From NCBI GenBank assembly GCA_031266335.1, contig JAISBF010000062.1, forward strand, positions 1 to 33,256: a DNA stretch of 33,256 nucleotides. Reading direction: 5' to 3'. The position numbers and the translations under genes are program-made. The notes under the pieces were generated by a model. That model saw only the letters and a program-made list of their open reading frames with translations. It searched no databases and had not been told where the DNA came from. Source of the DNA: Verrucomicrobiales bacterium (GTDB lineage: Bacteria; Verrucomicrobiota; Verrucomicrobiia; Methylacidiphilales; JAAUTS01). Of the stretch, positions 23,327 through 31,283 are shown one piece after another; within the stretch, counting starts at the first letter, position 1; every line of letters starts with the position of its first letter.

Positions 23327-23522
23327 ATAATCCCGCAGGGATGAAATATTTATAGCCGCCGGTGTCAACCGGCGGTAGCTGTCTTTACGACGAACCAACT
23401 CCGTAGGAGTGAAATAAAAACGTCGCGCACAGTCGCTATTTCACCCCGTCGGGGTTGATTGGGTCGATGCTTACCGCCGGTTAACACCGGCGGCTATAAA
23501 TATTTCATCCCTGCGGGATTAT
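23327..23522. mobile_element. MITE-like element with 51-bp terminal inverted repeats
   Basis: The left arm (23327-23377, ATAATCCCGCAGGGATGAAA...) and right arm (23472-23522) are inverted copies with a single mismatch in 51 bp. Each arm contains its own palindrome CCGCCGGTGT(C/T)AACCGGCGG. The roughly 94-bp centre has CTCCGTAGGAGTGAAAT and a second CCCCGTCGGGG hairpin. There is no ORF, so any movement needs a transposase in trans. It interrupts the 22-bp array: array sequence resumes immediately after it. Confidence 0.75.
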
Positions 23523-23628
23523 GCAGGAACAGGTCTTCAGTCACCGAAGAAAAGCCTTCGTGCCTTAGTGCCTTGGTGGTGAACCTTAAATCACCCCACC
23601 GCTGACCATGACCGGAGCGGACGATAAC
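23523..23628. repeat. Residual 22-bp array unit and dispersed GTGCCTTAGTGCCTTGGTG-type repeat
   Basis: GGTCTTCAGTCACCGAAGAAAAGCCTTC repeats the end of the main array (compare 23265-23292), showing that the MITE-like element split it. The following TGCCTTAGTGCCTTGGTGG is a short dispersed repeat of a type also seen near 19120, 22700, 27750 and 29255. Confidence 0.6.
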
Positions 23629-24969
23629 TCAGCGTTGCAGAATCTGGTCCAGCCACTGGCCGGCCTTTTCCCTGGCCTTGTCGAGATTCTCCTTCGCCTT
23701 GCCCCGCAACTGGTCGAGCAACTGCCGCCCCTCCTCGCCGATGGCTTGCCGGATGCGCGGGGACAAATCTTCCCGCCACTGGCCGGGCGTGCCGCTGACG
23801 GTGAACGGCGCCCACTGGTAGCCGTCACCATCGTCAGCGGTGAACACCTCCGCCTTCAGGCGCGGCGGCAGCGGCGCGGCGGCGGGCAGGCCGAGGCGCA
23901 GCTCGCCGCTGAGGAGGCCGCCGCTGACGGTGACCGCGCCGCGCAGGGCGAGCAAGTGGCGGTTGGCCAGGCGCAGCTCGGTCAACGACAAGTCGCCGGC
24001 GGCGTAATGGAAATCGGCGCGCGCCTCGTCGAGCGGCAGGTCACCGGCAGCGGCGGGCAGGCCGAGCAGTTGCTTGGCGGGCAACAGGAACGGCGGGGCC
24101 TTGAACGCGGCCGCGGCCAATGTCAGCGAGCCGGTCGCCGCGCCCGCGCGCCACGCGAACGGGTCGCCGGTGTAATCGCCCGCCCCGCTGGCGAGGCCGC
24201 TGATGATGACACTCCACTTGGCGTTAAGCACCGCCGCCGCCGGCACGCGGTCGAGGTTGAACCGGATGCGCGCGGGCGCGCGGTCGGGCAGGACGGCGCT
24301 GCCGCTGACGCTGCCGCCGGCGATGGCGGCGAAGAATTTCTCGACGCGCCACTGCCCGTCCGCGCGGGTGACTTGGCCCGCCAAGTCGGTCAGCGACCAC
24401 TCGCCGGCCCGCAGCGCCGCGCCGCTGACGCTGCCGGTGCAACGGTCCTGGTCGGCGTCGAGGTCAACCTCAGCGCCAACCCCGGTCGCGACGAAAGCCG
24501 CGTCATCCGCGTGGCTGACGGTGAGGTTCCGGACGCTGACAGTTTGCACCCGCAAACGCGGCCAGCGGCCGGCGCCGGCGACCGGGGCCGGACGTTCACC
24601 GTCAGCGGCCGGCGCGGCGGTAGCGGCCGGGGTTTGCAACACCACCTCCGCGCCGTCAATGGTCACCGTCAGCGGGATCACCGGGGCGAACAGGTCGCCG
24701 AAGTTGAACCGGGCGCCGGCTTGCGCGAACGCGGCCCGCTGCCAGTGGGCCGCGGCGTCGCGGCTGATGATGACGCCGTCGCGCAACCGGATTTCGCCGC
24801 CGAGCGGGCGGACGCTGACGCTGGCGAGGCGCACCTCGGCGTTGAGCGCGCGGGACAATTCCGCGGCCAATTGGCCGGCGAGCCGCGCCTTGAGCAACCC
24901 CCAGCCGCTGACGCTGAGGATGAGTACCAGCAAGCCGATGCCGCCGCCGAGGAATGCCGCTTTTTTCAT
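23629..24969 (-). CDS. AsmA-like envelope protein with N-terminal anchor
   Basis: 446 aa from ATG 24969 (MKKAAFLGGGIGLLVLILSVSGWG); the track start adds 40 residues without support. One N-terminal transmembrane segment (about 4-26), then ARLAGQLAAELSRALNAEVRLASVSVRPLGGEIRLRDGVIIS (about 28-70), the typical AsmA/Mdm31-like opening. The rest is strand-rich and repeats LTVxxG/VRNLTV-type strands. The C-terminus is a charged helix (RGKAKENLDKAREKAGQWLDQIL). AsmA-like proteins sit in the inner membrane and reach across the periplasm, where some family members take part in lipid transport; the specific role here is unknown. This gene holds the densest run of GTCAGCG/CGCTGAC words in the window, more than ten copies, falling in several reading frames. 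Confidence 0.75.
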   Translation of the reverse strand: MKKAAFLGGGIGLLVLILSVSGWGLLKARLAGQLAAELSRALNAEVRLASVSVRPLGGEIRLRDGVIISRDAAAHWQRAAFAQAGARFNFGDLFAPVIPLTVTIDGAEVVLQTPAATAAPAADGERPAPVAGAGRWPRLRVQTVSVRNLTVSHADDAAFVATGVGAEVDLDADQDRCTGSVSGAALRAGEWSLTDLAGQVTRADGQWRVEKFFAAIAGGSVSGSAVLPDRAPARIRFNLDRVPAAAVLNAKWSVIISGLASGAGDYTGDPFAWRAGAATGSLTLAAAAFKAPPFLLPAKQLLGLPAAAGDLPLDEARADFHYAAGDLSLTELRLANRHLLALRGAVTVSGGLLSGELRLGLPAAAPLPPRLKAEVFTADDGDGYQWAPFTVSGTPGQWREDLSPRIRQAIGEEGRQLLDQLRGKAKENLDKAREKAGQWLDQILQR

Positions 24970-25234
24970 GCTTGCCGACCAGTGTAGTTGGATTGCGCGG
25001 TTAGGGAAGCCATTTCCGCCGGCGGGGAGAATGTTTACCGCAGAGGCGCAACACCTTAGCGGGCTATTACGCGCCCGCTCTAACGACACTAGCGAAGCGA
25101 ATCAAAGACGCGGAGGAATTTTGGTGGCGGCAAACCTTTCTCCAATAACTCCATGTCCTCGTGGTAAAAATTTCTTCGAGCTTGAGTTATGGCGGCCAGG
25201 CGGTAGCATCGGCGCTGGCGTTGACGCCGGCCTT
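24970..25234. other. Gene-free divergent gap with dispersed repeat fragments
   Basis: Lies between the divergent AsmA-like gene and the 25235 gene. It holds ACCGCAGAGGCGCAACACC and CAAAGACGCGGAGGAAT, fragments of the widespread 'CGCAGAGGCGCAGAG' dispersed repeat, and a GCGGGC...GCCCGC inverted repeat near 25060-25080. Promoters for both genes should be here but no clear boxes are seen. Confidence 0.4.
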
Positions 25235-25714
25235 ATGTCCGATTACGAACAGGATTTGCCACCGAAACAGGAAAAGATCATTTCCCCGTTTTCCGCCGCG
25301 GAACCGGTGGTGCCCGCTGACCGTGGCTTCACGACCAAGCTGCTGGTGTGGAGCGCGGCGCTGGTGCTGGCGCTGGCCGCGGTTGGTGGCGCGACGGTGC
25401 TGGTGATCAATTACATGAACGACCCCTACCGCACCATGCAGTCCTTCCCGGTGGAGAAATTCCTGGAGAATTACCGCGGCCTGGCCGGCGCCAAGTACAA
25501 GGCCGAGGTGCAGGTCGAGGCGGATTTGGGCTGGCGCGAGGGCGTGGGCCGGCTGATGTTGTTCACCGTCAGCGGCGACAACCGCCCGATTGCGGTGCTG
25601 GTGCCGGAGGCGGTGGCCAACAATATTTACTTTGTCAAGGGTCAGAAATATCTGGCGGAACTGGTGGTCAAGGAGGGAGGGCTGATTTATGCAAATTCCT
25701 GTCGTAAAAATTAA
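25235..25714 (+). CDS. Single-pass membrane protein, unknown
   Basis: 159 aa from ATG 25235 (MSDYEQDLPPKQEKIISPFS). A cytoplasmic charged N-terminus of about 32 residues, one transmembrane segment (KLLVWSAALVLALAAVGGATVLVINYM, about 35-61), and a periplasmic domain with YRTMQSFPVEKFLENYRGLAGAKYKAEVQVEADLGW, FTVSGDNRPIAVLVP and NNIYFVKGQKYLAELVVKEGGLIYANSCRKN. The last segment looks like an OB-like small beta domain, as in some envelope assembly proteins; this is a guess. It overlaps the next gene by 26 nt, so the two are one operon. Family not recognised. Confidence 0.75.
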   Translation: MSDYEQDLPPKQEKIISPFSAAEPVVPADRGFTTKLLVWSAALVLALAAVGGATVLVINYMNDPYRTMQSFPVEKFLENYRGLAGAKYKAEVQVEADLGWREGVGRLMLFTVSGDNRPIAVLVPEAVANNIYFVKGQKYLAELVVKEGGLIYANSCRKN

Positions 25715-27713
25715 CGCGCTCGGCTGGCTGGCGTGGAGCCTGCTGACGGTGACCGCGCCGGCGCAGACCCAGCCCGCGCCCAAACCCGCCGCCAATCAGC
25801 CCCCGCCGTCAGCGGCCCCGGCCCCGGCCCCGGCAGCGGCGCCCGCCCCCGCGCCGACACCGGCAGCGGCCCCGGCACCGTCAGCGCCGGCGCAAAACGT
25901 CCAGCAGAGTTCGCAGCAAGACGTGAACTCGGCGGTGTCCACGTCGTTCGATTATCTGTTCAACCGCACCCCCGGCCAGGGCACGGCGGCCAAGGAACTG
26001 TTCACCGCCAACAAGGCCGCGCAGGACAAGGCCATCGCGCAGGACGTGCTGGGCATCGGCTTCACCATGAACGCCGACCAGCGCCTGCGGTTTGAAAAAT
26101 ACCTGGCGATGACCGAGGTGCCGCCGGAGCGCTTGCTGGCCTACACGGACGAGGGGGACAAGGTGCTGGCCATGCTGCGGGACCGCCAGCCGTTTGACGC
26201 CTGGAAGGAGTTGTTCGTCATGGCGGATTACCGCGAGGTGGACGGCGGGCTGAGCTGGGAGCTGGCCAACCGCGTCGAGTCCATCTGGAACGCCGACCGC
26301 ACCAACGTGACGCTGGGGCGCGACAACACCCAGTTGCGCCGGGAAATCGACCGCGCCAACCGCACGGCGGACATGATGGCCGACGATTTGCGGCGCGCTG
26401 ACATTGACTATCAGCGCCAGTTGCGCAATGTCAAAAACAGCAACGCCAACAACGCCAAGCCCACCACTTCCGGCACCGCGCCGAGTTGGGCGAACGACGG
26501 CACGCCGTTCAACGTGACCCCCGCCAGCATCAGCGGCATCCAGGGCAAAATGCAAATCACCGAGGAATACATGGCCTCGCTGCAAGCCAAGGCGAAAATC
26601 ATGAAGAACGAGTTGAAGGGGCAAAAGCTCTGGGACCACGCGCAGCGCGATTTCGGCCTGTACATCGCCACGCTGTTCAAGTCGGGGCGTTACCGCCACG
26701 TGCTGATTGCCGCGGACTTCTACCGGCGGATTTTTGACGAGGGCGATTATCCGGTGGCCATCGCCGAGCAGGTCAACCGCTCGCTGGAAGTCGCGCAGTC
26801 GGTGAACGTCGCGGTGGACGTGTTCAACAACAAGCTCGCTGACGATGAGATCGCCTCGGCGACGTACCAGTTGCAAAAGGCATTCATCTCCAGCGAGTTT
26901 CACCCGGCCCTGCTGGGCTTGGAACGCGCCAAGAAGAAAAAAGTCGAGGCGTTCAACCGCGCCATCGGCAAGATGCAGAACCTCATCGAGGCGCGCGATT
27001 TCGGCGGGCTGGAAAAACAATTGGACGAGATGCGCAAAATCGCGCCGGATTTCGACGAAACCAAGGGGCTGGCGCTGGTCAACGCCGTCAAGCTGCGCTG
27101 CCAGCTCAGCCTGGGCAAGGCGCGCCTCGCCGTGCAGCAGGGCGACTTGCCGGGGGCGCTGGTGGAGTTCCAGGTGGCGGCGGAAACCTGGCCGGGCAAT
27201 CCCGACCTGAAGGACAAGGCGCTGTCGTTCTTCGATTCGCAGGACTTGAAAACCCAGGCGCTGACCGAGCTGGACCGGCTGGTGACGGAGGGCAATTACC
27301 GGGGCATCTTCGAGCGGCAACTGGCGTTCGCCCCCGCCATCAAGGATGACCAGCAGCGGCAGGAGCAACTCAAGGCCGCGCTGGAAAAGGTGCGCGACGC
27401 GGAAATGGCGATTGAAAAAGCCAACGTGATGCGCGCGCGCGGCGATGTGCACGGGGCCTGGGAAACCATCGAGCTGGCGGTCAAGCATTTCCCGACCGAT
27501 GTCAAGTTGAACACCCTGCGCGGCGAATTATCCGGCGAGGCCGCCGAATTTGTGTCCGCCATCAACAAGGCGAAAAACGCCGAGGCGCGCGAGGACTGGG
27601 GCTACAGCCTGACCTGGTTCGCCATCGCCCAGCGCCACTATCCGGCCAGCCAGGTCGCCAACGACGAGATTGCCAGGATTGCCAAGAAAATCCTGGAGAA
27701 ATCCGCGTTGTGA
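25689..27713 (+). CDS. Large secreted helical (TPR-like) protein, unknown
   Basis: 674 aa from ATG 25689, with a strong Shine-Dalgarno tract AAGGAGGGAGGG just upstream. N-terminal signal peptide (INALGWLAWSLLTVTAPAQ, about 8-26, AxA-type cleavage), then a Pro/Ala/Gln linker (about 28-75). After that the protein is almost all helical: a first domain (about 80-225), a coiled-coil-like stretch (LRREIDRANRTADMMADDLRRADIDYQRQLRN, about 218-250), and TPR-like helical pairs (about 320-670, for example ALVEFQVAAETWPGNPDLKDKAL and AWETIELAVKHFPTDVKLNTL). The context with a membrane protein suggests an envelope complex. The Pro/Ala linker carries two GTCAGCG words. A 535-aa opposite-strand ORF is a shadow. 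Confidence 0.8.
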   Translation: MQIPVVKINALGWLAWSLLTVTAPAQTQPAPKPAANQPPPSAAPAPAPAAAPAPAPTPAAAPAPSAPAQNVQQSSQQDVNSAVSTSFDYLFNRTPGQGTAAKELFTANKAAQDKAIAQDVLGIGFTMNADQRLRFEKYLAMTEVPPERLLAYTDEGDKVLAMLRDRQPFDAWKELFVMADYREVDGGLSWELANRVESIWNADRTNVTLGRDNTQLRREIDRANRTADMMADDLRRADIDYQRQLRNVKNSNANNAKPTTSGTAPSWANDGTPFNVTPASISGIQGKMQITEEYMASLQAKAKIMKNELKGQKLWDHAQRDFGLYIATLFKSGRYRHVLIAADFYRRIFDEGDYPVAIAEQVNRSLEVAQSVNVAVDVFNNKLADDEIASATYQLQKAFISSEFHPALLGLERAKKKKVEAFNRAIGKMQNLIEARDFGGLEKQLDEMRKIAPDFDETKGLALVNAVKLRCQLSLGKARLAVQQGDLPGALVEFQVAAETWPGNPDLKDKALSFFDSQDLKTQALTELDRLVTEGNYRGIFERQLAFAPAIKDDQQRQEQLKAALEKVRDAEMAIEKANVMRARGDVHGAWETIELAVKHFPTDVKLNTLRGELSGEAAEFVSAINKAKNAEAREDWGYSLTWFAIAQRHYPASQVANDEIARIAKKILEKSAL

Positions 27714-27776
27714 AAGAGCGGCACGGTCAGCTTGGTTAATAAACATGCTTCGCGCCTCGATGTCTTGGTGGCGCCG

Positions 27777-29165
27777 TCAGCCTCGGCGTCTGTTCGCCCT
27801 GAACTTGCCATAACACCATCCCATGAACGCCAGCCAGCCCGGCACTACCCAGACCACGTGTTGAAAATCCTTGATGTAACACATGGCGACCAGGATAAAC
27901 AGGATGAAGGCCAGGCAGAACCAATGGCCGGCGGGATAGGCGATGGCCCGGAATTTCGGCCGGCGGCCGGCGCGCTGACAGTGGGCGCGGAATTTCAGGC
28001 TGGTCAGGCTGATTAACGCCCAGTTGATGAGCAGCGCGGCCACGACCAGCATGAGTATCAGCATCAGCGCCTGTTTGGGAAAGGCGAAGTTCACGGCCAC
28101 GCACAGGAACGTCGCCAGCGCCGAAACCCCGATGGCGGCCACCGGCACCCCGCGGCGGTTGGTCTCGGCCAGCCAGCGCGGGGCGTGTCCCTGCGCGGCG
28201 AGTCCGTAGAGCATCCGGCTGTTGCAGTACACGCCGCTGTTGTACACCGACAGCGCGGCGGTGAGGATGACGAAGTTGAGCAAATGCGCGGCGTGGTCGA
28301 TGCCGAGTTGCGAGAAAATCAGCACGAACGGGCTGCCGCCGTAATCGTCGCCGCCGGCATTGATGGCGCTGACCATGACGTTCCACGGCGTCAATATCAG
28401 CATCACGCCGAGCGTGCCGAGATAGAAAATCAGGATGCGCCACAGCACTTGATTGATGGCCAGCGGAATGGTGCGCGCCGGGTCGGCGGTCTCCGCGGCG
28501 GTGATGCCGATGAGTTCCAGGCCGCCGAACGAAAACATGATGATGACCAGCGACAGCGCAAACCCGCGCGCGCCGCCGGCGAAGAACCCGCCGTGCGCCC
28601 ACAGATTGTCCACCGCCGCCGTCGGCGCCGCGCCGCTGACGATGAGCCACCCGCCGAGCACCATCATGCCGATGACCGCCACGACCTTGATCAGCGCGAA
28701 CCAAAACTCGGTCTCGCCGAAGATTCTGACATTGGCCAGGTTGATCACGTTGATAAAAATGAAGCAGGCCAGGGCCGGCAGCCATTGCGGCACCCAGGGC
28801 CACCAAAAGTGAATGTATTTGGCCACGGCGGTCAGCTCCGCCATGCCGACGAGCACGTAGAGCGCCCAGTAATTCCAGCCGGCCAGGAAGCCCGGAAAAT
28901 CGCCCCAGTATTTGTACGCGAAATGGCTGAACGAGCCGGCCACCGGTTCCTCGGCGATCATCTCGCCCAGTTGCCGCATAATCAAAAACGCCACCAGGCC
29001 GCCGAGGGCGTAACCCAGCAACAGCGACGGCCCGGTCAGCGCCATCACCCCGGCCGAGCCGAGAAACAGTCCCGTGCCAATGGCGCCGCCCAAGGCGATG
29101 AGCTGCACATGGCGGTTCCGCAAATCCCGGTGCAAATGGCCGTTTGGCGACGTGTGCGGTTGCAT
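27777..29165 (-). CDS. Amino-acid permease of the APC superfamily (AroP/GabP/CycA-like)
   Basis: 462 aa from ATG 29165 (MQPHTSPNGHLHRDLRNRHV). The family signature is clear: LRNRHVQLIALGGAIGTGLFLGSAGVMALTGPSLLLGY (about 15-52, first helix with the GAIGTGLF substrate-binding break) and GGLVAFLIMRQLGEMIAEEPVAGSFSHFAYKYWGDFPGFLAGWNYW. Further segments are MFSFGGLELIGITAAETADPARTIPLAINQVLWRILIFYLG and NSRMLYGLAAQGHAPRWLAETNRRGVPVAAI. Twelve transmembrane segments are expected. It imports amino acids with protons; specificity cannot be fixed by eye, though the closest pattern is the aromatic/GABA/D-serine-alanine group. It is separated from the neighbouring operons by dispersed repeats and appears to be a single gene. 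Confidence 0.92.
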   Translation of the reverse strand: MQPHTSPNGHLHRDLRNRHVQLIALGGAIGTGLFLGSAGVMALTGPSLLLGYALGGLVAFLIMRQLGEMIAEEPVAGSFSHFAYKYWGDFPGFLAGWNYWALYVLVGMAELTAVAKYIHFWWPWVPQWLPALACFIFINVINLANVRIFGETEFWFALIKVVAVIGMMVLGGWLIVSGAAPTAAVDNLWAHGGFFAGGARGFALSLVIIMFSFGGLELIGITAAETADPARTIPLAINQVLWRILIFYLGTLGVMLILTPWNVMVSAINAGGDDYGGSPFVLIFSQLGIDHAAHLLNFVILTAALSVYNSGVYCNSRMLYGLAAQGHAPRWLAETNRRGVPVAAIGVSALATFLCVAVNFAFPKQALMLILMLVVAALLINWALISLTSLKFRAHCQRAGRRPKFRAIAYPAGHWFCLAFILFILVAMCYIKDFQHVVWVVPGWLAFMGWCYGKFRANRRRG

Positions 29166-29288
29166 GTTGGCTGTTTTAACGCAAAGACGCAAAGAGGCAA
29201 AGGACGCAAAAATTTTTTAATTAACGCGTGACTATCCGGCTTTAAAAAATCTTTGCGCGCTTGGTTCCCTGGTGCCGTTGCGTCAATT
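29166..29288. repeat. Dispersed ACGCAAAGACGCAAAG-type repeat
   Basis: TTTTAACGCAAAGACGCAAAGAGGCAAAGGACGCAAAAA, followed by a CTTTGCGCGC...GGTTCCCTGGTG segment in the other orientation, fills the gap between the permease and purH. It is the same repeat family as fragments near 19120, 22700, 23560, 25040 and 27750. No gene is seen. Confidence 0.5.
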
Positions 29289-30821
29289 TTAATGCCGAAA
29301 GTGGCGGCGGCCGGTGAAGATCATCGCCATGTTCGCGGCGTCGGCGGCGGCGATGACCTCGGCGTCGCGGACGCTGCCGCCCGGCTCAATCGCGGCGGTG
29401 GCGCCGGCGTCAGCGGCGGCCTGGATGCCGTCGGCGAAGGGGAAGAAGGCGTCGCTGGCGATGATGCTGCCCCGGAGCGACAGTTTGGCTTCGCCCGCTT
29501 TCCAGACGGCGATTTTTGAGGAGTCCACGCGCGACATCTGGCCCGCGCCGATGCCGAGGGTCTGACCGTCAGCGGCATAAACGATGGCGTTGGATTTGAC
29601 GTGCTTGACCACTTTCCAGCCGAAGCGCAACGCCGCCAGCTCGCTGACGGTGGGCTGGCGCCTGGTGACAACCTGCCACTGCGCTTCGTCGTCGGGCGCG
29701 TCATCGCTGGCCTGCGCGACGAAGCCGCCGAGCACGGAATGCGCGTCGTAACGCCCGCCGGCGCGCTGCCAGTGGTTCTCGATGAGGCGCAGATTTTTCT
29801 TCTTCATCAGCAGCGCCTTGGCGTCGTCGGCGAACGCGGGGGCGATGATGACCTCGCTGAAGATTTCCGCGATGGCCGCCGCCACGGGCAGGTCGAGCGC
29901 GCGGTTCATGACGATGATGCCGCCGTAGGGCGCCTGCCGGTCGGTGGCGAACGCCCGTTCCCACGCCGCGCGCAAGTCGTTGCCGCCGCCGACGCCGCAG
30001 GGGTTGGTGTGCTTGAGAATGGCCAACGTCAGCGTGTCGAATTCGCCGATCAGGTTGACGGCGGCGCTGATGTCGATGATGTTGTTGTAGGAAAGTTCCT
30101 TGCCGTGGATTTGGTGGAAATACCGGTGGAAGTCGCCGTACAGCGCGGCTTGCTGAATCGGGTTTTCGCCGTAACGCAAGGGTTGGGCGCGGCGGCCGCT
30201 GAGGGTGAGGCTTTCCTGCAACAGCGGGGTGGCCGGCGTCGCCCTGGCGGTGAGGTAGTTGGCGATCAGCGAGTCGTAGCGCGCGGTGTGGCGGAAGACT
30301 TTGGCGGCGAGTTGTTCGCGGGTGGCGGGCGCGGTGTCACCGTCAGCGGCGATTTCCGCCTGCACTGTCGCATAATCAGCGGGATCCACGATGACCGTGA
30401 CGCTGCGGTAATTCTTCGACGCGCTGCGCAGCATGGACGGGCCGCCGATGTCGATGTGCTCAATCAACTCCTCGTGGCTGACGCCGGGCTTGGCGAGGGT
30501 TTGCTCGAAGGGGTACAAATTGACCACCACCAGGTCAATCGGCTCGATGTGGTGCGCGTTCGCCTGCCTGACATGCTCCGGGTTGTCGCGCAGGTGGAGC
30601 AGCCCGCCGTGCACCTTCGGGTGCAGCGTCTTGACGCGACCGTCCATCATTTCGGGGAAGCCGGTGTAGTCGGAGATTTCCTGTACCGGCAGCCCGGCGT
30701 CGCGCAACAGCTTGGCCGTGCCGCCGGTGGAGATTAGGCGGACTTGTTTGGTGACGAGGAACCGGGCAAAGTCCAACAAGCCGGTTTTGTCCGAGACAGA
30801 GAGCAGGGCGTTTTTAATCAT
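29289..30821 (-). CDS. purH: Bifunctional AICAR transformylase/IMP cyclohydrolase
   Basis: 510 aa from ATG 30821 ([20 protein letters not shown]). The track's 642-aa version reads back through the neighbouring cassette and is rejected. The N-terminal IMP cyclohydrolase (MGS-like) domain shows [48 protein letters not shown]-type motifs and [13 protein letters not shown] (about 1-150). The C-terminal AICAR transformylase domain shows [15 protein letters not shown] (about 205), [10 protein letters not shown] (the catalytic Lys-His motif, about 253), [12 protein letters not shown], and [12 protein letters not shown] and [28 protein letters not shown] near the end. It does the last two steps to IMP. 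Length and motifs are complete. It is downstream of purM, separated only by the GxxExxY cassette. Confidence 0.95.
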   Translation of the reverse strand: MIKNALLSVSDKTGLLDFARFLVTKQVRLISTGGTAKLLRDAGLPVQEISDYTGFPEMMDGRVKTLHPKVHGGLLHLRDNPEHVRQANAHHIEPIDLVVVNLYPFEQTLAKPGVSHEELIEHIDIGGPSMLRSASKNYRSVTVIVDPADYATVQAEIAADGDTAPATREQLAAKVFRHTARYDSLIANYLTARATPATPLLQESLTLSGRRAQPLRYGENPIQQAALYGDFHRYFHQIHGKELSYNNIIDISAAVNLIGEFDTLTLAILKHTNPCGVGGGNDLRAAWERAFATDRQAPYGGIIVMNRALDLPVAAAIAEIFSEVIIAPAFADDAKALLMKKKNLRLIENHWQRAGGRYDAHSVLGGFVAQASDDAPDDEAQWQVVTRRQPTVSELAALRFGWKVVKHVKSNAIVYAADGQTLGIGAGQMSRVDSSKIAVWKAGEAKLSLRGSIIASDAFFPFADGIQAAADAGATAAIEPGGSVRDAEVIAAADAANMAMIFTGRRHFRH

Positions 30822-30837
30822 AAGATGGTTTTGTTTT

Positions 30838-31242
30838 TCACCGCGGAGGCGCGGAGACGCGGAGGTTTTTTGGGTGGTTGTTGACGATGCGTTTGATTCC
30901 CTGTTTGAGGACGGGAACATGGAAGTTGATGATGAGGCCAAGGGTCTTGTGGGAAAGTTTAAGGTAAGTAAGCAACTGGGCGGCATGAATTGGTTCAATG
31001 CTCGATACCGTTTTGAGTTCAAGAATAATGGCGTCGCTGACCACCAAATCCAGCCGGTAGCCGCAAGAAATCTCAAAACCCTTGTAGATGATGGGCAGCG
31101 GGACTTGGCGTTTGAACGGGATATTTTGCAATTCAAGTTCTTTGCCAAGACACTCTTCATAAGCGGACTCAAGCAGGCCCGGACCCAATGCCCGATGCAC
31201 TTCAATCGCTGCGGCAATAATCTGTCCGGTCAATTGTTCCAT
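30838..31242 (-). CDS. GxxExxY protein (PD-(D/E)XK nuclease-like), in a repeat-bounded cassette
   Basis: 134 aa. The N-terminus has GPGLLESAYEECL (about 20-32), the GxxExxY motif that names the family. The core RLDLVVSDAIILELKTV (about 63-79) matches the PD-(D/E)XK pattern (Asp, then E-x-K), consistent with a nuclease fold; function is not known. The last nine residues NLRVSAPPR and the stop are encoded by the left inverted repeat. The ribosome-binding region (GCGGAGTTTTTTGGG then ATG) is provided by the right one. The gene therefore fills its cassette exactly, between purM and purH. Confidence 0.85.
   Translation of the reverse strand: MEQLTGQIIAAAIEVHRALGPGLLESAYEECLGKELELQNIPFKRQVPLPIIYKGFEISCGYRLDLVVSDAIILELKTVSSIEPIHAAQLLTYLKLSHKTLGLIINFHVPVLKQGIKRIVNNHPKNLRVSAPPR
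30839..30874. repeat. Left inverted repeat of the GxxExxY cassette
   Basis: CACCGCGGAGGCGCGGAGAC followed by GCGGAGGTTTTTTGGG. It matches the complement of 31243-31277 with about two differences. Confidence 0.75.
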
Positions 31243-31277
31243 CCCAAAAAACTCCGCGTCTCCGCGCCTCCGCGTTG
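31243..31277. repeat. Right inverted repeat of the GxxExxY cassette
   Basis: CCCAAAAAACTCCGCGTCTC followed by CGCGCCTCCGCGTTG, the inverted partner of 30839-30874. It ends 6 nt before the stop of purM. Confidence 0.75.
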
Positions 31278-31283
31278 AATGTG

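Noticed and set aside
25881-27488. 535-aa minus-strand ORF
   Set aside because: Antisense shadow of the secreted helical protein, low-complexity and His/Val/Leu-rich with no domain.
28185-29231. 348-aa plus-strand ORF
   Set aside because: Antisense shadow of the amino-acid permease.
29601-30737. 378-aa plus-strand ORF
   Set aside because: Antisense shadow of purH.
30822-31217. N-terminal extension of purH in the track
   Set aside because: The extra 132 residues are the GxxExxY gene read in another frame; purH homology begins at [14 protein letters not shown].
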